Of a stretch of DNA of 64,000 nucleotides, positions 7,591 to 16,238 are shown piece by piece (the stretch's first letter is position 1; each line of letters begins with the position of its first letter). This stretch comes from Lachnospiraceae bacterium (GTDB lineage: Bacteria > Bacillota > Clostridia > Lachnospirales > Lachnospiraceae). The notes beneath the pieces were generated by a model. That model saw only the letters and a list, made by a program, of their open reading frames with translations. It was not told the DNA's origin and made no database searches. Location: assembly GCA_910576385.1 (NCBI GenBank), contig CAJTIR010000019.1, forward strand, positions 1 to 64,000, given 5' to 3'. Made by a program: the position numbers and the translations under genes.

Positions 7591-8949
7591 TTGAGAGAAC
7601 ATGTGATAGATCGGATTTTGCCAGGCAGCATTGCAGAGGAGTTGGAGTTGGAGTCTGGTGATGTATTGTTGTCAGTAAATGGCCATGAGATTGCGGATGT
7701 CTTTGACTATCATTATTATACGAATGAAGAATATTTGATGGTAGTCATTCGTAAAGCCAGTGGAGAAGAGTGGGAGCTGGAGATTGAAAAGGAGTATCAG
7801 GAGGACTTGGGGATTGAATTTGCAAATGGTCTGATGGATGATTATAAGTCCTGCTGCAATCACTGTATTTTCTGTTTTATAGACCAGATGCCGGCAGGGA
7901 TGCGTGATACTTTGTATTTTAAAGATGATGATTCCCGTCTTTCTTTTTTACAGGGCAATTATGTAACTTTAACAAATATGAAAGAGCAGGATTTGGAGCG
8001 AATTATCGCTTATAAATTAGGGCCTATCAATATATCAGTGCAGACCACCAATCCAAAGCTGCGCTGCCAAATGCTGAACAATCGTTTTGCGGGGCAGGCA
8101 TTACAAAAAATTGATCGTCTTTATGAGGCCAAAATTCCCATGAATGGACAGATTGTATTGTGTAAAGGGGTTAACGATGGAAAAGAATTGGAGCGAAGCA
8201 TTACAGATCTGATGAAATATATTCCAGTGATGGAGAGTGTTTCTGTAGTTCCAGTGGGATTGAGTCGTTTTCGGGAAGGATTGTATTTTTTAGAGCCATT
8301 TACCAAGGAAGATGCAAAGCAAGTGCTTGATCTGATTCATCATTTTCAAAATGTTTCTATGGAAATGTATGGAACACATTTTGTCCATGCCAGTGATGAA
8401 TGGTATCTGTTGGCAGAGCGAGAATTGCCGCCGGAGGATAATTATGACGGCTATATCCAATTAGAAAACGGGGTGGGTATGCTGCGTCTTTTGAAAACAG
8501 AGTTTGCCCAGGCTTTAAAGGAAGCGGCGTCAAGGATGGAACAAGACGGTCAGTGTCTATCGTCAAATAACAGTACAAAGGAAGTGTTCCCACAAACTTG
8601 TATTACCATTGCCACAGGAGTGTTGGCAGCACCTACCATCCAGAAACTGGCAGCGGAATTTATGAAAATTTTTCCCCAAAAGAAGATTGAGGTGATTCCG
8701 ATTATCAATCATTTTTTTGGCGAGCAGATTACCGTATCTGGTCTGTTGACGGGACAAGATATTGTAGAACAATTAAAGGGTAAACAGTTGGGCAGCAAGT
8801 TGTTGCTGCCATGTAATCTTTTGCGCAGCGGCGAGGAAGTATTTTTGGATGATATGACCTTGACACAGGTGAGAAATGCTTTACAAGTGAAGATAGATAT
8901 TGTAAAATCAAGCGGCCGGGATCTAGTACAACAAATATTAAACAGCTGA
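7591..8949 (+). CDS. DUF512 protein: PDZ-like domain plus radical SAM-type cluster motif
   Basis: Conserved clostridial protein of unknown function, 452 residues. The N-terminal 75 residues resemble a PDZ domain (ILPGSIAEELELESGDVLLS). Cysteines C88, C92 and C95 (CCNHCIFC) form the CX3CX2C pattern that holds a 4Fe-4S cluster in radical SAM enzymes. The rest matches the DUF512 region. TTG 7591 is used with AGGAGAGGTG at 7571-7580; no ATG fits. Its place directly before der and plsY is the usual one in Clostridia, which suggests a link to ribosome or envelope biogenesis, but no reaction is known. No membrane segment is present. Confidence 0.9.
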   Translation: MREHVIDRILPGSIAEELELESGDVLLSVNGHEIADVFDYHYYTNEEYLMVVIRKASGEEWELEIEKEYQEDLGIEFANGLMDDYKSCCNHCIFCFIDQMPAGMRDTLYFKDDDSRLSFLQGNYVTLTNMKEQDLERIIAYKLGPINISVQTTNPKLRCQMLNNRFAGQALQKIDRLYEAKIPMNGQIVLCKGVNDGKELERSITDLMKYIPVMESVSVVPVGLSRFREGLYFLEPFTKEDAKQVLDLIHHFQNVSMEMYGTHFVHASDEWYLLAERELPPEDNYDGYIQLENGVGMLRLLKTEFAQALKEAASRMEQDGQCLSSNNSTKEVFPQTCITIATGVLAAPTIQKLAAEFMKIFPQKKIEVIPIINHFFGEQITVSGLLTGQDIVEQLKGKQLGSKLLLPCNLLRSGEEVFLDDMTLTQVRNALQVKIDIVKSSGRDLVQQILNS

Positions 8950-9010
8950 ATATATCAGAGAATTAATTTTCGTTGTACTAGTTGAGTAATGAGTAAAATA
9001 GGAGAATATA

Positions 9011-10333
9011 ATGAGTAAACCAGTAGTTGCAATTGTAGGGCGTCCCAATGTGGGAAAATCCACCTTATTTAATGTTTTGGCAGGAGAACGCATTTCTATT
9101 GTACAAGATACGCCAGGAGTGACCAGAGATCGGATCTATGCAGATGTAAATTGGCTAAACCGCATATTTACTTTGATTGATACCGGTGGAATTGAGCCAG
9201 AGAGCAGTGATATTATCCTCTCTCAGATGCGGGAACAGGCACAGACTGCCATTGATACAGCAGATGTTATTTTATTTATTACCGATGTACGCCAGGGACT
9301 GGTGGACGCGGATTCTAAAGTTGCGGATATGCTGCGCCGTTCTCGAAAACCAGTGGTATTGGTGGTTAATAAAGTAGATAGTTTTGAAAAATTTATGCCA
9401 GATGTGTATGAATTTTATAATTTGGGGATTGGGGAACCAATTCCGATTTCCTCATCTTCGAAATTAGGAATTGGGGATATGCTTGACGAGGTGGTAAAGC
9501 ATTTTCCGCAAGAATTGGAGGAAGAGGAAGAAGATATGAGGCCCAAAGTGGCTGTTGTAGGGAAACCAAACGTAGGGAAGTCCTCTTTAATCAATCGTTT
9601 ATTAGGTGAGGAACGTGTGATTGTATCAGATATCGCTGGCACTACCAGAGACGCGATTGACACAGAGGTGATTTGGAATGACCGTGAATATATTTTTATT
9701 GACACAGCAGGACTGAGGCGCAAGAGCAAGGTTAAGGAAGAACTGGAACGTTTTAGCATCATCCGTGCAGTGACGGCTGTAGAGCGTGCAGATGTGGTGG
9801 TAATTGTGATTGACGCAACAGAGGGCGTGACAGAGCAGGATGCCAAGATTGCTGGTATCGCCCATGAGAGGGGCAAGGGCATTTTGATCGCGGTTAATAA
9901 GTGGGATGCCATTGAGAAGGACGATAAGACCATTTATAAACATACAGAGCGGATTCGTCAGATTTTAAGCTTTATGCCTTATGCAGAAATTTTGTTTATC
10001 TCTGCAAAGACTGGGCAGCGCACACAGAAGTTGTTTGATATGATTGATGTGGTCTTAGAGAACAATGCCATGCGTGTGGCGACCGGCGTGTTAAATGAGA
10101 TTATGACAGAGGCGGTGGCCATGCAGCAGCCCCCATCTGACAAGGGCAAACGGCTAAAGTTATATTATATTACACAGGTAGCCGTCAAGCCACCAACTTT
10201 TGTGATATTTGTCAATGACAAAGAATTGATGCATTTTTCCTACACTCGGTATTTGGAAAACCGCATTCGTGATGCCTTTGGATTTCGAGGTACAGCATTA
10301 AAATTTATTATCCGTGAGCGGAAGGGGGACTGA
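9011..10333 (+). CDS. der: Ribosome biogenesis GTPase Der (EngA)
   Basis: Tandem-domain GTPase needed for 50S subunit maturation. Two G domains are visible: P-loops GRPNVGKST (10-18) and GKPNVGKSS (about 183-191), with DTPGVTRDR and DTAGLRRKS switch II motifs, and NKVD/NKWD specificity motifs. A KH-like C-terminal domain occupies about 350-440. The 440-residue length is standard. AGGAG precedes ATG 9011. Only 2 bases separate it from plsY, so they are co-transcribed. Confidence 0.98.
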   Translation: MSKPVVAIVGRPNVGKSTLFNVLAGERISIVQDTPGVTRDRIYADVNWLNRIFTLIDTGGIEPESSDIILSQMREQAQTAIDTADVILFITDVRQGLVDADSKVADMLRRSRKPVVLVVNKVDSFEKFMPDVYEFYNLGIGEPIPISSSSKLGIGDMLDEVVKHFPQELEEEEEDMRPKVAVVGKPNVGKSSLINRLLGEERVIVSDIAGTTRDAIDTEVIWNDREYIFIDTAGLRRKSKVKEELERFSIIRAVTAVERADVVVIVIDATEGVTEQDAKIAGIAHERGKGILIAVNKWDAIEKDDKTIYKHTERIRQILSFMPYAEILFISAKTGQRTQKLFDMIDVVLENNAMRVATGVLNEIMTEAVAMQQPPSDKGKRLKLYYITQVAVKPPTFVIFVNDKELMHFSYTRYLENRIRDAFGFRGTALKFIIRERKGD

Positions 10334-10335
10334 GG

Positions 10336-10992
10336 ATGCTGGCAGCAAGGGGAATTTGTATTGTAATTGGTTATATTTTAGGAATGTTTCAGACAGGTTA
10401 TATTTATGGTAAACTGCATCATATAGATATTCGACAGCATGGCAGCGGCAATGCAGGGGCCACCAATACATTGCGTACACTGGGGTGGAAGGCTGGACTA
10501 ATTACTTTTGCAGGAGATATTGGAAAAGCGATTTTGTCTATGGTGATTGCCTGGCTGTTGTTTGGTGAGAAATATCCAGATGGAGTAAAACTTTTGGAGA
10601 TGTATGCCGGTTTTGGCGCCGTTTTAGGACATAATTTTCCATGTTATCTCAAATTTAAGGGCGGTAAGGGGATTGCCTGTACTGCAGGTTTTATTTTAGC
10701 GTTTTATCCACCAATGGCGCCTTTGTGCCTTCTGTTGTTTATCGTCATTGTTGCTGTTACGAAATATGTGTCATTGGGTTCCATATTGGTGATGATCTGT
10801 TATTTTATCCAGCTTGTGATTTTTGGCCAGATGGGACATCTTGGTGTCAGAACTGACTTGCTGCCAGAGGTTTATGTTGTGGGAGCGCTGTTCTCTCTGA
10901 TGGGCATCTGGCGCCACAGAGAAAATGTGAAACGGCTGTTTCACGGAACAGAGAATAAATTTTCTATGGGAAAATCAGACAGTGAAAAATAG
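10336..10992 (+). CDS. plsY: Acyl-phosphate:glycerol-3-phosphate acyltransferase PlsY
   Basis: Integral membrane enzyme that transfers an acyl group from acyl-phosphate to glycerol-3-phosphate, making lysophosphatidate. The family motifs GSGNAGATNTLRTLG (about 36-50) and GHNFPCYLKFKGGKGI (about 98-113) are intact, as are five hydrophobic segments. 218 residues is normal. ATG 10336 lies 2 bases after the der stop, with GGGGGACTGAGG as RBS. The next gene, gpsA, makes its substrate, a functional pairing often seen. Confidence 0.97.
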   Translation: MLAARGICIVIGYILGMFQTGYIYGKLHHIDIRQHGSGNAGATNTLRTLGWKAGLITFAGDIGKAILSMVIAWLLFGEKYPDGVKLLEMYAGFGAVLGHNFPCYLKFKGGKGIACTAGFILAFYPPMAPLCLLLFIVIVAVTKYVSLGSILVMICYFIQLVIFGQMGHLGVRTDLLPEVYVVGALFSLMGIWRHRENVKRLFHGTENKFSMGKSDSEK

Positions 10993-11005
10993 AAATGAGG
11001 TAATT

Positions 11006-12022
11006 ATGGCAAATGTAAGTGTGATTGGTGCGGGGAGCTGGGGAATTGCCCTTGCTGTAGTGTTGGAAAGCAATGGACATCAAGTAACCATTTGGTCTGC
11101 GATTGAGGATGAAATTCAGATGTTGAAAGACAGAAGGGAGCATGTGACAAAGCTTCCTGGGGTTAAGCTTTCCGAGCGTATCTGTTTGACAACAGATCTG
11201 AAAGAAGCAATAGATGGAAAGGATCTTGTAGTATTGGCTGTACCTTCTGTATTTACGAGAGGCACAGCCGCAAAAATGAAACCTTATACACAAGAACAGC
11301 AGTTGATTGTCAATGTGGCAAAGGGGATTGAGGAAAAAACCTTAATGACTCTGACCGATATTATAGAGGAAGAAATTCCACAGGCGCGAGTGGCTGTCCT
11401 GTCTGGACCAAGCCATGCAGAAGAAGTGGGGCATGGACTCCCCACGACTTGTGTGGCAGGGGCGAAGACCAGAGAAGCGGCAGAATATGTCCAAAATGTG
11501 TTTATGAATGATGTTTTCCGTGTCTATACTAGTCCAGATATGCTGGGGATTGAGCTTGGAGGCGCCCTTAAAAATGTGATTGCCCTTGCTGCTGGTATGG
11601 CGGATGGTCTGGGATATGGAGATAATACCAAGGCAGCGCTGATTACCCGCGGAATTACGGAGATTGGCAGATTGGCGCTGGTGATGGGGGCTAAATACGA
11701 GACTTTAAGCGGTCTGACAGGAATTGGAGATTTGATTGTCACTTGTGCCAGTATTCACAGCCGCAATCGCAAGGCAGGGATGCTGATTGGGCAGGGCAGA
11801 ACCGCTGAAGAAGCGATGGAGGAAGTACAGATGGTGGTGGAAGGCGTCTATTCTGCAAAGGCAGCGATGGGGCTTTCCGAAAAGTATCAGGTTCCCATGC
11901 CGATCATTGAGCAGGTGAATCAAGTGCTGTTTCATGATAAGCCTGTAAAAGAAGCCGTGCAAGAGTTGATGTTACGGGATAAAAAGGCTGAGCATGAGAA
12001 AATGTGGGAGGCAGCAGAGTGA
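11006..12022 (+). CDS. gpsA: Glycerol-3-phosphate dehydrogenase (NAD(P)+)
   Basis: Reduces dihydroxyacetone phosphate to sn-glycerol-3-phosphate for phospholipid synthesis, feeding PlsY. The N-terminal Rossmann motif GAGSWGIAL, the signature LGGALKNVIALAAG with its catalytic lysine, and GLGYGDNTKAALITRG are present. The frame opens at 10982 inside plsY, but ATG 11006 has ATGAGGT eight bases upstream and starts the Rossmann strand (MANVSVIGAGSWG). 338 residues. The stop overlaps the GTG start of the next gene by four bases. Confidence 0.97.
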   Translation: MANVSVIGAGSWGIALAVVLESNGHQVTIWSAIEDEIQMLKDRREHVTKLPGVKLSERICLTTDLKEAIDGKDLVVLAVPSVFTRGTAAKMKPYTQEQQLIVNVAKGIEEKTLMTLTDIIEEEIPQARVAVLSGPSHAEEVGHGLPTTCVAGAKTREAAEYVQNVFMNDVFRVYTSPDMLGIELGGALKNVIALAAGMADGLGYGDNTKAALITRGITEIGRLALVMGAKYETLSGLTGIGDLIVTCASIHSRNRKAGMLIGQGRTAEEAMEEVQMVVEGVYSAKAAMGLSEKYQVPMPIIEQVNQVLFHDKPVKEAVQELMLRDKKAEHEKMWEAAE

Positions 12023-12681
12023 ATGGCGGCAAAACCTCTCAAAAGAGGGATCCTTCTGTGGCATCAGCCATATTGTTGGTTGGTTTAATTGCCGGTTTAA
12101 TTGCAACCCTGGCAGTTCCTATCGGCTTTGGCACATATTATTTTATGAAGACAATTGCTGAGGAGAGTGATCTTGTATATAATGAGCAACAGACAAAAAA
12201 GATTGTTCAAAATCCAGCAATTCTAGAAGTGGAGCCAGGAAAGGAGTATCTGGCGGGCAGTCATACCAGATGCAAAGTTACGGTGGAACAGGCATATTTT
12301 CCGATTATTGGCGAGGAAATCCAGGAACTCTCTGAGGGAGAAAAGCTGGTAGCAGTAAAGGTAAAGTATCACACAGAAAATACAAATAACAGGGAGAAAT
12401 ACCAGTTTACAGGGGGCATTTATATCGGATTTGATCAGCAGTTTCGCAATGCTCTGACCATGTATGATATCAGCGGATATCAAAATTTATTTTCTTCTGA
12501 GAATATTCTTGACAGCTGGGATTTATGTCTGAGGGAACAAGGGGAAGGAATCTTTTTGTTTCTGGTTCCAGAGGGGATCGAACAGATTTGTTTCTATATG
12601 GATTCCCGCCAGGAAGATACCAATGATATCCAAAAGATTTATCAGATCCCGCTTACCATCGGAGCAGGAGAGGGGGTATAA
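12019..12681 (+). CDS. Single-pass membrane protein with extracytoplasmic domain (DUF4352/DUF5067-like), function unknown
   Basis: 220 residues: short polar N-terminus, one membrane helix (about 19-43, ASAILLVGLIAGLIATLAV), then a beta-rich extracellular domain with a phrase typical of Ig-like or telokin-like secreted domains (LVAVKVKYHTENTNN). GGGAGG at 12006-12011 points to GTG 12019, which overlaps the gpsA stop; an upstream in-frame GTG at 12004 lacks an RBS. The next gene has the same layout and a similar last segment (IPLTI versus IPINP), so they may be distant paralogues. No enzyme motif is present. Position between gpsA and a Ser/Thr kinase gene suggests an envelope or signalling role, but this is inference. 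Confidence 0.65.
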   Translation: MNGGKTSQKRDPSVASAILLVGLIAGLIATLAVPIGFGTYYFMKTIAEESDLVYNEQQTKKIVQNPAILEVEPGKEYLAGSHTRCKVTVEQAYFPIIGEEIQELSEGEKLVAVKVKYHTENTNNREKYQFTGGIYIGFDQQFRNALTMYDISGYQNLFSSENILDSWDLCLREQGEGIFLFLVPEGIEQICFYMDSRQEDTNDIQKIYQIPLTIGAGEGV

Positions 12682-12683
12682 GA

Positions 12684-13253
12684 ATGGAGCAGCATGGAAA
12701 ATTGTATCGTGCCAACGTGATACTGGCAGCGCTGTTTGGAGTCTTGCTTTTGGTGGATGTTTTGAGTATTTTTGGTGTCACGAATGCTTTTCGCAGACTG
12801 GAGAGCCAAAAATTAGAACTGATAGGGGAAGGAAACGGGGAAGAACAGTGGCAGCCAGGAGATGATCCCGATGATTATAATCAAAACTATGATTTCATTC
12901 TTATAGAAGATATTCAGGCCAAACCTTTGGGGACGCAGTGGCAAGGACAGAAAGCAAAACAAGGATATCAGTATTATCAGGTAGAGGCCAAAGTGAAAAA
13001 TCAGGGAACGCAGGAAGAGCCAGCAGGGGATTTATATATTTCACTTACTGGGGACGGAGCCAAAGATTTGATCAAAACTAACAAGACAGACCAAGGTGAC
13101 GACGGCCTGCAGCTGCATCGGGAAGGCGTGATTCCTGCTGGTCAGACAGGTCTGTACCAAGAGATATTACAAGTCAGAGACGGTGTAAAAAATATTACTT
13201 TTGAGTACTTTGGAGATGAGGCAGAGAAGTATCAAATCCCCATTAATCCTTGA
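12684..13253 (+). CDS. Single-pass membrane protein with extracytoplasmic beta-rich domain, function unknown
   Basis: 189 residues: membrane helix at about 11-32 (ILAALFGVLLLVDVLSIF), an acidic linker (GEEQWQPGDDPDD), then a domain with the pattern YYQVEAKVKNQG, as in DUF4352-like secreted domains. GGAGAGGGGG at 12666-12675 serves ATG 12684, two bases after the preceding stop. It is probably co-expressed with the 12019 gene. The last line TFEYFGDEAEKYQIPINP parallels the end of that neighbour. No catalytic residues are recognised. Confidence 0.65.
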   Translation: MEQHGKLYRANVILAALFGVLLLVDVLSIFGVTNAFRRLESQKLELIGEGNGEEQWQPGDDPDDYNQNYDFILIEDIQAKPLGTQWQGQKAKQGYQYYQVEAKVKNQGTQEEPAGDLYISLTGDGAKDLIKTNKTDQGDDGLQLHREGVIPAGQTGLYQEILQVRDGVKNITFEYFGDEAEKYQIPINP

Positions 13254-13427
13254 TTTTAAGTATGCTTTGGCTTTCTTCTAGCCCATCGCCTATAGAGAAG
13301 GGAATCTCCCATCTGATATACAACATGAAATGATAGATTGAAAGGAAGAGATATCCCGTAGCTTGCTGCGGGGTAGTTGACGTTTGTGGATGTAACCGCT
13401 GATGTTGCTTTGCGAGAAAGGGTAGCA

Positions 13428-14210
13428 GTGGACGTAAAAAAAGAGTTAATGCAGCGCTATGAGATTCAAAACAAACTTGGGCAGGGTGGAAATGCCCAGG
13501 TGTATCTTGTCTGTGACAGAGCCAGTAAGCGAAGAAGAGCGTTGAAAGAAATCATGAAGTCTCAGGATGGATTGTCGCAAGATTTGGCATATAGAGAAGC
13601 GGAATTGATTTGGAAGTTAAAATATCCATATTTTCCAGAGGTTCTGGAAGTGTTAGAGACAACGGAAGCAGTTTATATTGTGATGGAATATCTGGAAGGG
13701 GAGACCTTGGGCGCTCGTCTTAGGCGCATAGGTCCACAGACTTGTGAAGATGTGCTGCGCTGGGGAAAAGATTTATGCCTGATGCTAGATTATCTTCATC
13801 AGCGACATCCTTCAGTAATATATTGTGATTTGAAACCAGACAATATTATGGTGCAGTCTGGGGAAAATCTTCGACTGATTGATTTTGGTGCGGTTTTGGA
13901 ACTGAAAAAGGATCGGGAAAATGCAGGGCCGCTTTTGGGAACGAAAGGCTATGCCGCACCCGAACAGTTTATATGGGGGCAGAACGTGGATGCCAGGACA
14001 GATATTTATGGATTAGGCGTCACCTTGTATCAACTTTTGACAGATAAAGATCCCTGTAAATTTCCTTGCAATAAGTACTCGATTCGTGACTGGAATCGTT
14101 CGTTGCCGCGCAAGTTGGCTCAAGTAATAAAAATATGTACCAAGGAGAATCCCAGGGACCGATATCCGTCCTGTGAGATATTGCGACAGGAGTTGTGTTC
14201 TTTGATGTGA
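13428..14210 (+). CDS. Soluble Hanks-type serine/threonine protein kinase
   Basis: About 260 residues, essentially only a kinase domain. Visible subdomains: glycine loop LGQGGNAQVYLV, ATP lysine in ALKEI, hinge VMEYLEGE, catalytic loop VIYCDLKPDNIMV (Tyr-Cys where His-Arg is usual), DFG in LIDFGAVLE, APE in YAAPEQF. Unlike PrkC/Stk1 it has no membrane helix and no PASTA repeats. The frame extends back to TTG 13377, but AGAAAGG at 13414-13421 fits GTG 13428; ATG 13449 is another option. The leader contains a small hairpin (CCCGTAGC-TT-GCTGCGGG, 13355-13372). No phosphatase partner lies next to it. The two membrane proteins upstream are candidate partners only by position. Confidence 0.85.
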   Translation: MDVKKELMQRYEIQNKLGQGGNAQVYLVCDRASKRRRALKEIMKSQDGLSQDLAYREAELIWKLKYPYFPEVLEVLETTEAVYIVMEYLEGETLGARLRRIGPQTCEDVLRWGKDLCLMLDYLHQRHPSVIYCDLKPDNIMVQSGENLRLIDFGAVLELKKDRENAGPLLGTKGYAAPEQFIWGQNVDARTDIYGLGVTLYQLLTDKDPCKFPCNKYSIRDWNRSLPRKLAQVIKICTKENPRDRYPSCEILRQELCSLM

Positions 14211-14217
14211 GATTGTT

Positions 14218-14246
14218 TTGCAAATCGTAAGATGATATGGTAAAAT
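14218..14246 (+). promoter_or_regulatory. Promoter of the topoisomerase operon
   Basis: TTGCAA (14218-14223), 17-base spacer, TAAAAT (14241-14246), 36 bases before the start of the topoisomerase B subunit gene. Confidence 0.55.
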
Positions 14247-14281
14247 ATTATCAGTTATGACCGATAGAAAGGATGACAGAA

Positions 14282-16204
14282 ATGGCAAAGAATCAGGAAT
14301 ACAGCGCCGAGAATATTACAGTGCTAGAAGGTTTGGAGGCCGTCAGAAAAAGACCAGGGATGTATATTGGAAGTGTATCCCGCAAAGGTTTAAATCATTT
14401 AATATATGAAATTGTAGATAATTCTGTGGATGAACATTTGGCAGGATTTTGTGATACGATTAAGGTGACATTGGAAAAGAATGGATCCTGTACAGTGGAG
14501 GATAACGGGCGTGGCATTCCAGTAGGGATGCATGAGAAAGGTATTTCTGCGGCGCGTCTGGTATTTACCACCCTTCATGCCGGAGGAAAATTTGACAATG
14601 ACGCATATAAAACCAGCGGAGGGCTGCACGGTGTCGGATCCTCTGTGGTAAATGCCTTGTCTGCTTGGTTGGATTTGGAAGTCTATCGGGATGGAAAAGT
14701 CTATCATGACCGCTATGAGCGCGGCAATCCTGTGATTGAGCTAGAGCAGGGGTTGCTGCCGGTGACAGGTAAGACGCGTAAGAGCGGAACAAAGATTAAT
14801 TTTTTGCCGGATGCGGAGATTTTTGAGAAAACTTGGTTTAAGGAGGACGATGTAAAGAGCCGCCTCCACGAGACCGCTTATCTGAATCCAAAACTTACGA
14901 TCATTTTTGAGGATCGCAGGGGGCAGACATTAGATCATGTGGAATTTCACGAAGAGGAAGGTATTGTTGGTTTTGTGAAAGACCTCAATAAGAAAGTAGA
15001 GGCGGTTCATGATGTTGTATATTTTCAGGGAGAGCATGAAGGGATTACAGTAGAAGCAGCGTTTCAATACACCAATGAATTTCATGAAAATGTATTGGGA
15101 TTTTGTAATAATATTTATAATGCCGAGGGAGGCACACACCTGACAGGGTTTAAAACAGTGTTTACCACTGTGATCAACAGTTATGCCAGAGAGCTGGGGG
15201 TATTAAAGGAAAAAGATTCTAATTTTACTGGTGCAGATGTTAGAAATGGTATGACCGCAGTGATTTCTATCAAGCATCCAGATCCTCGGTTTGAAGGACA
15301 GACCAAGACAAAACTGGATAATCAGGATGCGGCGCGCATAACCAGCAAAATTACTGGAGAAGAGATTCAGCGCTACTTTGATAAGAATCTGGATAATCTG
15401 AAAAAAGTCATTTCCTGTGCGGAGAAGGCGGCTAAGATTCGCAAGACAGAGGAAAAAGCAAAGACGAATCTATTGACGAAACAGAAATTTTCCTTTGATT
15501 CTAATGGGAAGCTGGCCAACTGTGAGAGCCGTGACGCATCCATCTGTGAAATCTTTATTGTGGAAGGAGATTCTGCGGGGGGGTCTGCAAAGACAGCCAG
15601 AGACCGGAATTTCCAGGCCATCTTACCAATTCGTGGGAAAATCCTCAATGTGGAGAAGGCAAGCATTGACAAGGTTTTGGCTAATGCAGAAATTAAGACG
15701 ATGATCAATGCGTTTGGCTGTGGATTTTCTGAAGGATATGGGAATGATTTTGATATTTCTAAACTTCGATATGATAAAATTATTATTATGGCGGATGCAG
15801 ATGTGGATGGCGCCCATATTTCTACGCTGCTTTTGACGTTGTTTTATCGGTTTATGCCAGAGCTGATTTTTGAGGGACATATCTATATTGCTATGCCGCC
15901 TCTGTATAAAGCAATTCCCAGTAAAGGGGAAGAAGAATATCTGTATGACGATATTGCTTTGAAAAAATATCGCAAGCACCGCAAAGGGGCATTTACCCTG
16001 CAGCGTTACAAGGGGCTGGGAGAAATGGATGCAGAACAGCTCTGGGAGACAACATTAAATCCTAAGACACGGATCTTGAAGCGGGTGGAGATTGAGGATG
16101 CCAGAATGGCGTCGGATGTGACAGAAATGCTGATGGGAACAGAAGTTCCTCCCAGAAGAGAGTTTATCCATGAACATGCACAAGATGCGGAATTAGATAT
16201 ATAA
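14282..16204 (+). CDS. parE: Type IIA DNA topoisomerase subunit B (topoisomerase IV ParE-like)
   Basis: ATPase subunit of a type IIA topoisomerase that manages DNA supercoiling or decatenation. GHKL ATPase motifs DNSVDEHLAG, GRGIPV and GGLHGVGSSVVNAL are in the first 125 residues; the TOPRIM motifs IVEGDSAGGSA and DADVDGAHI are at about 425 and 500. ATG 14282 has GAAAGG nine bases upstream; ATG 14273 is too close. 640 residues. It is followed by its A subunit with 34 bases between. ParE rather than GyrB is inferred from the partner, which lacks a clear GyrA box; a second gyrase-like enzyme is equally possible. Confidence 0.85.
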   Translation: MAKNQEYSAENITVLEGLEAVRKRPGMYIGSVSRKGLNHLIYEIVDNSVDEHLAGFCDTIKVTLEKNGSCTVEDNGRGIPVGMHEKGISAARLVFTTLHAGGKFDNDAYKTSGGLHGVGSSVVNALSAWLDLEVYRDGKVYHDRYERGNPVIELEQGLLPVTGKTRKSGTKINFLPDAEIFEKTWFKEDDVKSRLHETAYLNPKLTIIFEDRRGQTLDHVEFHEEEGIVGFVKDLNKKVEAVHDVVYFQGEHEGITVEAAFQYTNEFHENVLGFCNNIYNAEGGTHLTGFKTVFTTVINSYARELGVLKEKDSNFTGADVRNGMTAVISIKHPDPRFEGQTKTKLDNQDAARITSKITGEEIQRYFDKNLDNLKKVISCAEKAAKIRKTEEKAKTNLLTKQKFSFDSNGKLANCESRDASICEIFIVEGDSAGGSAKTARDRNFQAILPIRGKILNVEKASIDKVLANAEIKTMINAFGCGFSEGYGNDFDISKLRYDKIIIMADADVDGAHISTLLLTLFYRFMPELIFEGHIYIAMPPLYKAIPSKGEEEYLYDDIALKKYRKHRKGAFTLQRYKGLGEMDAEQLWETTLNPKTRILKRVEIEDARMASDVTEMLMGTEVPPRREFIHEHAQDAELDI

Positions 16205-16238
16205 ATAGATTGGAAATCTTTGCAGAAAGGAATAGACC

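Noticed and set aside
9415-9933. Minus-strand ORF of 172 codons inside der
   Set aside because: Serine-rich antisense shadow of a well-supported gene.
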